IMG/VR virus record: IMGVR_UViG_3300010885_029176
Location: 1 to 20,074 of that record
Direction: 5' to 3' (one strand)
From: a virus
Length of the DNA: 20,074 nucleotides
The stretch's first letter is position 1, and every line of letters begins with the position of its first letter. The notes below the pieces were generated by a model that saw nothing but the letters and a program-made list of their open reading frames with translations, was not told where the DNA came from and did no database searches. Positions 7,508-15,100 of the stretch are shown in pieces. The translations under genes and the position numbers were made by a program.

Positions 7508-8415
7508 TATTGAGTTATGTTTGTAAAGTTTTTACTATAATCTATATTATTTCCTCTATCTTGTCTAACCTCATATAACAAAGAATTAGATTGGTCTCTA
7601 ATTTCATACAAGTTATATTGTTTGTAGATATTATTGTTTGAGTCATAAATAGTATATATACCATCTTGCATTGATTTAGTTTGATTACCATACAAAGCCA
7701 ACGCTAATGTTGATATATCGTGTTCAACAATTTCAATATCTATCGTAATTGGATTAAAAAAAGTATTAGTTATTATTATTTTTTGTGCAGGTTGTCCTAT
7801 AAATGGGGTCGCGTTTGGTTTGTTTGTCGGAGATGATGATGGTGTTAATGTACAAAATATTAAATTTGTAACGGCATCAACATATCTATATCTAATCGCC
7901 TTTTGAGATGTATTTGTTAAATTTTGTAAAACAGGTTCACAAAAAAAGTTAGAAGTTACTATTCTAAAAAAGTTAGGTATTTTAGTACCGTCACTATTTA
8001 AGTATTCAACCCTAAATCCAACAAGTCCTTGTGATACAAATTTATTTCTATATTGTGTCGGTACATTATTTAAATCAATTACAATACCTTTAACGTTAGG
8101 TAGCGCCGATAATACACCACAATCAGTAATTTCCGTTCTTATTTGAGCCGGCTTAACATATAAAGTGTAAATACCAATTTTATTAAATTCATTTGCCGGT
8201 AATCTTAAATTATAAAGACCCCCTAATATTTCAATATTGGCATTACCGCCAGTATTATTATTATTATAATATGGCCTCAATATATTTAACGTATCTAACT
8301 TTTTTAATATAAAATTATCTGTAACATCCCTAGAAGGAGTATAATTTAATATTATTTCAACATCTTCAGGTGATACGTCAGAAGGTCTTATTGTTCCGTA
8401 GGTTCCTATTGCCAT
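7507..8415 (-). CDS. Putative tail/baseplate structural protein with a short Pro/Ser/Thr linker
   Basis: A 302-residue protein I do not recognise. It starts at the ATG at 8413-8415 after a 38-base gap and ends in a TAATG overlap with the 983-aa gene. The N-terminus (GTIRPSDVSPEDVEIILNY, 7-25) is acidic, followed by an Asn-rich stretch (51-55) and beta-rich sequence without a signal peptide or membrane segment. A linker of about 17 residues (TLTPSSSPTNKPNATPF, 189-205) sits directly after C188 and recalls the much longer Pro/Thr tract of the 1176-aa protein. It splits the protein into an N-terminal part of about 188 residues and a C-terminal part of about 97. The last 50 residues (DGIYTIYDSNNNIYKQYNLY, 251-270, and on) are polar and aromatic, which suits a subunit contact. 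A structural role is inferred only from position and composition. Confidence 0.6.
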   Translation of the reverse strand: MAIGTYGTIRPSDVSPEDVEIILNYTPSRDVTDNFILKKLDTLNILRPYYNNNNTGGNANIEILGGLYNLRLPANEFNKIGIYTLYVKPAQIRTEITDCGVLSALPNVKGIVIDLNNVPTQYRNKFVSQGLVGFRVEYLNSDGTKIPNFFRIVTSNFFCEPVLQNLTNTSQKAIRYRYVDAVTNLIFCTLTPSSSPTNKPNATPFIGQPAQKIIITNTFFNPITIDIEIVEHDISTLALALYGNQTKSMQDGIYTIYDSNNNIYKQYNLYEIRDQSNSLLYEVRQDRGNNIDYSKNFTNITQ

Positions 8416-8429
8416 TTTATTCTTTTATT

Positions 8430-8441
8430 TAATAAATAGTT
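8430..8441 (-). promoter_or_regulatory. AACTATTTATTA motif upstream of the 302-aa gene
   Basis: On the minus strand this is AACTATTTATTA, ending 14 bases before the ATG at 8415. The identical 12-mer lies 12 bases before the start of the 1760-aa gene (17452-17463). These are the two largest intergenic gaps within the tail run. It may be a phage promoter element or an AT-rich translation enhancer; sequence alone does not decide. Confidence 0.3.
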
Positions 8442-8453
8442 TATTACTCTTTT

Positions 8454-9623
8454 TTAAAAATTACTTTGGTTAACAAAATTAAAAAATCCATATCCATAAT
8501 TTTCCAAATCACCAATATTATCAATCTCACCTAATCTTTCAACTCTTTCCAATGCACTATTCTTACCTCTTTCCACAAAAACATCTGATTGTACTTCAGG
8601 GTCATTAACTATATTCATAAGAGATTCATTTTTCGTTATTGCAGATTGAACCATCCAATCAGATGTTAATCCAGAACTATCAAAAACATATACCGTCGTT
8701 TTATCAGGAAAATCCAAATACTGAACACCCTCTATAGTATATCCTGTATAACTTGAACTCATTGTTGTTATGACTCCAAATTGTTGTCCATTTTTTATTG
8801 TTGGAACATATAAAGGATATTTTGTTACCCCATATTGGGATAATTCATTTATTCTTGATGTTGTATATCCACTGATTGAAAATGGAACGGAAACATAATT
8901 ATTTGATGTTTGTGCCGAAATATGATTATCCGAGTCACCTGAGAATATAAAATCATACGATATTGATGTCGCAGACCAAGACCCTATATTCGGAGTAAAG
9001 TATGCAGAACCATTAGGGTTTTGAATTGTCGTTCCTGTAAATGGAACCACTACCGTTTTCTTTACAGTATTTCTTCCCCAAGGTGTATTCTGTATTAATG
9101 TAATTAAATAACTACCATTATTTATGTAATCATGATAAATAAAATTTGGTGATGTTGTTGTAATTGTTTGTATCGGTGAGGAGTCACCCCAATCAACTGA
9201 ATATGTGGATAGTTGTAAAAAGGTTCTCAACTGTGTTTCTGACGTATTATAAAAATAATATCTTTTAGGTAATGATGTTGTTGCTGAAAAGACAAAGTTT
9301 TTAACTACATCCGCCTGCATAATCGCCCCATCAAAAACAGAATAGTATCCCATATCCACAGCTGTCTCTCTAAACAGTATTGGGATTGTTAATCCTGTCA
9401 ATAAAGAATCACCATTAGTACCTCCACTTAATATATCAGTCATAGACGAATAAACGTAGGTTAATCCCGTAACATAAACCGTGTCACTAGATATTGATGA
9501 TATGTAACAACAAGTTCCTGTTACACCCGTTATTACATACGTATATGCGGTATATGGTTCAGGAAAAATGTCATTTAATACATTTTCATGAGATATTTTT
9601 ATATAGTAATAATCTTCGTTCAT
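8454..9623 (-). CDS. Tail/baseplate protein with a PKD-like domain
   Basis: A 389-residue protein whose ATG overlaps the stop of the preceding gene (TAATG). After an N-terminal region rich in Thr/Ser/Tyr (1-115), residues 120-193 look like a PKD-type Ig fold. They contain YSVDWGDSSP (141-150), then FIYHDYINNGSYLITL (161-176), which is the usual WGDG...HxYxxxGxYxVxL arrangement. A hinge and beta-rich section follow. The C-terminal segment (DPEVQSDVFVERGKNSALER, 341-360, then LGEIDNIGDLENYGYGFF) is hydrophilic and helix-prone and recalls a conserved tail seen in structural proteins of large marine phages. PKD folds in phage tails usually serve protein-protein or carbohydrate contact. I infer a baseplate-peripheral or fibre-connecting protein; no enzymatic motif is seen. 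Confidence 0.6.
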   Translation of the reverse strand: MNEDYYYIKISHENVLNDIFPEPYTAYTYVITGVTGTCCYISSISSDTVYVTGLTYVYSSMTDILSGGTNGDSLLTGLTIPILFRETAVDMGYYSVFDGAIMQADVVKNFVFSATTSLPKRYYFYNTSETQLRTFLQLSTYSVDWGDSSPIQTITTTSPNFIYHDYINNGSYLITLIQNTPWGRNTVKKTVVVPFTGTTIQNPNGSAYFTPNIGSWSATSISYDFIFSGDSDNHISAQTSNNYVSVPFSISGYTTSRINELSQYGVTKYPLYVPTIKNGQQFGVITTMSSSYTGYTIEGVQYLDFPDKTTVYVFDSSGLTSDWMVQSAITKNESLMNIVNDPEVQSDVFVERGKNSALERVERLGEIDNIGDLENYGYGFFNFVNQSNF

Positions 9624-10429
9624 TACGGATTAATATATTCATACCATTTTATTGGGTTAGAGCTATCTCCAATTAAGACATCATATCCCGTGTTTATATC
9701 ATAAACCTTATATGTATAATTACTATAATCTAAAATTACTTTATAATAAAAGTATTTTTCTTGGGGAAAATTAAATTTATTAATACCTGTTAATGTTGAT
9801 TGCGGTCTATTCATCATTTTAATAAAAATCCCTGTCTTCGCATCAAAAAACTTTGCGGTCATATAAAAAGTATTAATATTTAAAAATGATGTATTTTTTA
9901 ACCAGTAAATAAAAAACCCTTCTTTATCACCAACAAAATCCAATTTCATTACAGGTGTTTTAATATCATTCACAGTATATCCGACTGTCGTTGCTGATGT
10001 AACTCCTTGTTGTGTTGGTAATATTAAGGTAACATAGTTGGTTTGTTTAGTTAAATCAGTAGTATCATATAAATCTAATTTAAAAAATGACTTTTTAAAA
10101 GAATTACTATAGTAATAAATTTCCGTAGGAGTAAATCCTTGTATAGGATATGATGTTAACCAAATTGTATTTGCGCTGGTAGCACCTGATGGAGCAAAAT
10201 AAAATTCATAATTAATATCTGTAGTCAATGAATTTACATTCTGAGAATGTTCAAATCTTGCAACTTCAAAATCTTTATCTTGATTGATAACACTTTTAAT
10301 TGTTTGTTCTTCATATTCAACCAAAGAGTCACTTCTATCAAGCAAATCCCAATTCATTTCAATTGGTATATTGATTTCTTTATCTGTATTTGTTGTAGAT
10401 AATAATATTTTATATTTATTCACAATCAT
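9623..10429 (-). CDS. Putative baseplate structural protein, N-terminal paralogue of the 582-aa protein
   Basis: A 268-residue protein that begins 14 bases inside the end of the 582-aa gene and ends in a TAATG overlap. It is not recognised as a known family. Its N-terminus shares a spaced pattern with the gene before it: NTD (14-16), IP (21-22), DRSD (31-34), then TTDINYEFYF (70-79) with SGAT (82-85). The remainder is rich in Tyr, Phe, Asn and Lys, predicted beta-rich by eye, with no membrane segment, signal peptide or catalytic motif. The C-terminal stretch KYFYYKVILDYSNYTYKVYD (around 225-245) looks like beta hairpins. The position between baseplate genes and the tight overlap make a structural role the simplest reading. 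It could be an accessory subunit derived from the 582-aa gene. Confidence 0.6.
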   Translation of the reverse strand: MIVNKYKILLSTTNTDKEINIPIEMNWDLLDRSDSLVEYEEQTIKSVINQDKDFEVARFEHSQNVNSLTTDINYEFYFAPSGATSANTIWLTSYPIQGFTPTEIYYYSNSFKKSFFKLDLYDTTDLTKQTNYVTLILPTQQGVTSATTVGYTVNDIKTPVMKLDFVGDKEGFFIYWLKNTSFLNINTFYMTAKFFDAKTGIFIKMMNRPQSTLTGINKFNFPQEKYFYYKVILDYSNYTYKVYDINTGYDVLIGDSSNPIKWYEYINP

Positions 10430-12164
10430 CAGTAATCGGGTCTGCTATTGTAGATATATTTTGACCAACATTTCCTTCAGGAATTAGTCTAAATATAATC
10501 TTGGTTGATGGATAATGAGTTCCATTTAAAAAAGGATAATTAACCCCTTTTCCTGACTCGTCAATAAATCCGTAAGTATACATGTCTCTCCAAATAAAAC
10601 TATTTTTGTAATTTGAGTAATACGAATAATATGGTATATTATCAACTTCTTTTAATGAACCCTCCTCTAAATAATCAGAATAAACCCTTAATTGTATTAA
10701 ATTATGCGGTTTATAATAATATCCGTTTGGATTTGTTGTTGCCGATTGAATAATAAATAAATTATCATTAAATGATATCTTATGATACAACTGAGAAATG
10801 ATTCTTTCTTTTTGTTCAAATTGATTAAACTCACAATAATCCCCATTTATTGTATCACCACTTTTTAAATTTTGATTGTAATAAAAGGTAAACCCTCCTG
10901 GTTTAATATATGACGCTGTTGGTATTGTAGTTAAATTAACACTAGAATTAGTGTAATCCCAGTATGATGATACTGATGGACCCAAATTGTATTGATAACC
11001 TTCTCTAATTGAAACATTATTCGCAATTGGTTTATTCATCCACCCAAAATAACCATTATTTATAATAGTAATAAACAACTCCGATAATGGTCTATTCAAA
11101 TTATCTCTATATTCTGATATATCAATATCACTTGAGAATGACAATAGATACGATTGAGACCCTTCTTTTTGTGTTATTCTAGAAACTTTATCGGGCGTTA
11201 ATGTACCAAATTCATATTTTCTTTTAACATTAAAAATATTTTGTTCAAATCCACATTTTGTTAGGATTGAATCACTCACATTCGTTATTATTTTATGTTT
11301 TCTAACATAATATTTAGACATTGTTTCTGCAGAATTATTAATATCAATAATTCTTTTAAATGTCCCTTGAGCCGAATTAAAAAACGTATTCCCTGTAAAT
11401 CCATTATTATATAAGTTAAAAATATATTCGTCTGAATTATACCCATAATTACCTAACGAATATACTTGAAAAACTTTACTCCCATTATATCCAGTCCAAC
11501 CAAAGTTAAACTCTATTTGAACAAACTCACCAACACTCAAATTATGTTCAACAGGACAAACAAAAGATATCAAATTTCTACCTTCGTAATTAAATGGATT
11601 AACAACATAAAAAGGAATTCCAGTACCACATATCCACGTTAGAGTTGTTGACGAGTTTAAATTATATTGTAATACTTTATTGGATTCATTCTCATACGCA
11701 TAACTCACATATTGAGTCCAATTATATGTTGACGCACTTTTATTAATAAAACTAATATGTGGTGAAGTTGTGCCTGAATTTATAGTATAACCAGAAACAT
11801 TATTATCATTTCTTATAAAGTCAAATTCATAATATTGGGGATATCCAAACCAATTATTAGTATTGAATGAAGATTCACTATTAACATAATACAGATTATT
11901 CCTAAATGGAGCATATCCAAAAGCCCCCGTTGTTCCACTATAAGCATTATAAAATAATAAGTCCATATTAGTTGTTAATCTGAAAATATTAGACGCTTGT
12001 CTTTCATTGTCAAATATTTGACTCAAATCAACAATGTCACTTCTATCAAATTCATCAATCTCTTTTTGATTATTGACTAAAGGTATATCTACAGTTAAGT
12101 CAGTATTTATTGCTGACTTATATCTTTTAGAACCTAATACTATCGTTGTGTTAATATCACTCAT
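10416..12164 (-). CDS. Putative baseplate structural protein, 582 aa
   Basis: A 582-residue protein whose ATG (12162-12164) lies 8 bases inside the end of the giant gene. No known family is certain. The N-terminus carries the pattern shared with its neighbour: NTD (20-22), IP (27-28), DRSD (40-43), and TTNMDLLFYNAYSGTTGA (64-81). At 202-217 the sequence VCPVEHNLSVGEFVQI resembles the HxLSVGDxVxI turn repeated in many phage baseplate and tail proteins. It is Tyr/Asn-rich throughout, with no membrane or secretion signal. In T4 the genes after gp6 and gp7 are gp8 and gp9; the position could match gp8, but T4 gp8 is only about 334 residues and I see no gp8 motif, so I do not use that name. A structural role is supported by position and composition. 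Confidence 0.62.
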   Translation of the reverse strand: MSDINTTIVLGSKRYKSAINTDLTVDIPLVNNQKEIDEFDRSDIVDLSQIFDNERQASNIFRLTTNMDLLFYNAYSGTTGAFGYAPFRNNLYYVNSESSFNTNNWFGYPQYYEFDFIRNDNNVSGYTINSGTTSPHISFINKSASTYNWTQYVSYAYENESNKVLQYNLNSSTTLTWICGTGIPFYVVNPFNYEGRNLISFVCPVEHNLSVGEFVQIEFNFGWTGYNGSKVFQVYSLGNYGYNSDEYIFNLYNNGFTGNTFFNSAQGTFKRIIDINNSAETMSKYYVRKHKIITNVSDSILTKCGFEQNIFNVKRKYEFGTLTPDKVSRITQKEGSQSYLLSFSSDIDISEYRDNLNRPLSELFITIINNGYFGWMNKPIANNVSIREGYQYNLGPSVSSYWDYTNSSVNLTTIPTASYIKPGGFTFYYNQNLKSGDTINGDYCEFNQFEQKERIISQLYHKISFNDNLFIIQSATTNPNGYYYKPHNLIQLRVYSDYLEEGSLKEVDNIPYYSYYSNYKNSFIWRDMYTYGFIDESGKGVNYPFLNGTHYPSTKIIFRLIPEGNVGQNISTIADPITDDCE

Positions 12165-15100
12165 TTAATGTGGTTTCACCAATATATTTAGTGTAAAATT
12201 TATTTATAGCTGTTTCACCTTTCTTTAATCCAAAATAAAAATACCATGGAGCACCTGCTAAAGCGGGATTTGGATTTATTGTCGCACCTGTTAAATAAAT
12301 AGGTGATGCTTCAATTGTTGAATTAACCCAGCTTGATGGTGTTGTTCCTGTTGCAATAAAACTAACGTCATTTGTATTAGCCGTTGCCCCCACATTTAAA
12401 AAATTATCAGGACTAACATAATTAATTATTGTATAAACATTACCTACAATTAATGGTGTACCAACAGTTAGTGTAATAGGGGCTGATTGAGCAAAAAGAT
12501 ATCCTCTTGAATTATATTCGTTTGGTAATAATGAACCGGCTCTAGGATAATCACTAGTTAATCTATCTAACGATTGATACTTTTGAGCGTAAAATCCATT
12601 AACAGGTGGTGTTGTCACCCAATCATTAGTTTGTTTTCCAAAAAGTGTATATCCTCCGGTTTGAACTTTCCATTTATAATTTGGAACTATTTGTGATTTA
12701 TTAGGTATATAATCATAAACAAAAGAATTTGTATTTGTGTTATATCTTATTATTCTCATTGGGGATATAAAATCCCTAACTTGCATATCTTCAGTTGTTG
12801 ATTCGAAAAAAATACCCATCATTATATTATTAGCACCGAATCCCGCCGCGATTAATGCAGGATTAGTTCCCGTACTATCATAATAATCGGAATCAAAAGG
12901 TATCACACCTATTTGACTATTAATTGCTGAAGATTGAGCAAAATCGGCATCAACTCTATATCCTTTAGAACCACCACGACTAAAAAGTTTTTTAATCATA
13001 TCAGTACTCAATAATGAACGCCAAAAATTAGTATCTATCACTCTAATAATTGAAAAAAAGTTTATCATATCAGATAAATCAGTATATGATGTTTGAGATA
13101 TTTTTTTCATATTATACCCATAATAATTAGGACTCAAAATTATTTCTTTTAAGAATTCATCTCTAGGCCCTAAATTCATTATTGTTGTTGGAGTTTTTAT
13201 ATCCGAAATATTAGAGCCTCTATCCGGGTCACCGCTAGACGGAGCACCAACAAATCTATAAGAACTTAAAAATTTTTCAGCCGGAGATGAACGATAATAA
13301 AAATTATTTGTTTCATATTGTAACATAACAGTTTCAAAAGGAAACTTACGTTTATAAACTTGATTTAATTTATTATAATACGTATCAACCTTAAAAGGAA
13401 ACGCATATAAATTACCATTAACCCAATTATTAACAAAAACATTGGATAAAACACCTTGACACAGGGCATAGAAAAATCTAAATCTTAAAACATATTCAGA
13501 CCATCTTGTAATATCATTATCCGATTTCGGGTTAAATAATCCTTTTAAGGGTTCCCTAACAAATACATAACATCCATTTTCAACCGCATCGGTATTTGTA
13601 CAATTACTACTGACGCCAAAATTTATACCATTTCCTGAATAGCAATTAAACTGAACCATTCCCGCACAATCAAAAGTATTCAATACCGTTCCATAAAATG
13701 CGTTGTTCCCCGATAAAAAATCACCCGCATTATACTGAGGAGAACTAATTCCTCCACCAACCGTCAAAACACCACTATCGGTAAAGATATACATACTTTG
13801 TTTGGGGTTTTGATTCATCATTGCAACATTATTATAATTAGTATACGCAGTACTACCTGTTGAAAATAATAACAACCCATCCGATGATGGTAATCTATCA
13901 GACCTCATAACAATATTATTTTTATCCGACATGTTTGTCGTATATCCAGTTGGATATATAAAACTAAAATAAAGTTCTTCTGGTATAGTTTGATTTATTG
14001 GATAACTACCATAACAACCATCGCTCACACCTGCAATTCCCGGTTTTGTCATATACATAAAAGTACCTCCAACTAAAGAATCTTGTGTTGAATATTTTTG
14101 AGGGCTATTAGTACTCGAAAACAAAAAATTATTTGGATTAGAAACCACATCACTAGAACCATTATTATTTGTTGATGGAAACGCTTTTCCACTAATACTT
14201 GTATTTCCAGCATTTGTAGGGTCAATCACATAATTTAACGTTGTGGTATCTAAAGCCGAGTAATATCTTGTTAAATTTGTTGTATATCCTGAATATTGAT
14301 TACTTGGTGTGAAAAAATATGATGGATTCCAAAGTTTTTGCCCATTATTAACCGTTAAATTATTATTCGCTAATCTATGAATATAACATAGTTCATTACC
14401 AATCGAACCACCGATGGTTGGGTCAATATTTCTAATCGGTATATTTAATCTAAGTGGAGCATTAATTTGAACACCATTTATATTACTAAACCCTAAAAGT
14501 TTTCCCAGTCCTACTTTTGTTGGATATTGCGGAGAATATGGGTCAACCCCTCTTTGAGTGATATAAATTACCGAATTATTATCTATATAATCTATGTTTT
14601 TTACCGGATGCGGGCAAGTAAATAATTTTTCAGGATTAGTTGGGAAATAACTAAGACAAAAATACGTTTGATACCATGTTCTTTTTATAATAGTTGTTGT
14701 ACTTTCAATTATATCCGCTAAAGTATTAGGTATTGGACTAGAAGCATGTAAATTTCTAAACTGAGTAATTGTCATTCCAGTAACCACTTGGAAATATTCA
14801 ATATCACTAGGATATTGATACGTTTTTTCGTTAGTACTTGCACTTGCGGTTAGAGCATATGTTACGGGAAGCTCGTTACCAACTCTACTATTTGTTTTAC
14901 CATAAATTATAGTTACCGAAGTTTTTCCAGTGTCTGTTGTCCCAGTAATTGATTTAGTACCAAAACTATTTAGAGTACCCCCTGTTATATTAGGGTCCTT
15001 GGAATTTTTTGGACCCACAAAACTAAACATGGACCCGGTACTTAAATCACCATACGTACCCGCCTGCCCAATAAACACAACAACATTATCTAAATGTTGT

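Noticed and set aside
9494-10487. Plus-strand open frames at 9494-9676 and 10284-10487
   Set aside because: They span junctions of overlapping minus-strand genes and show no coding features.
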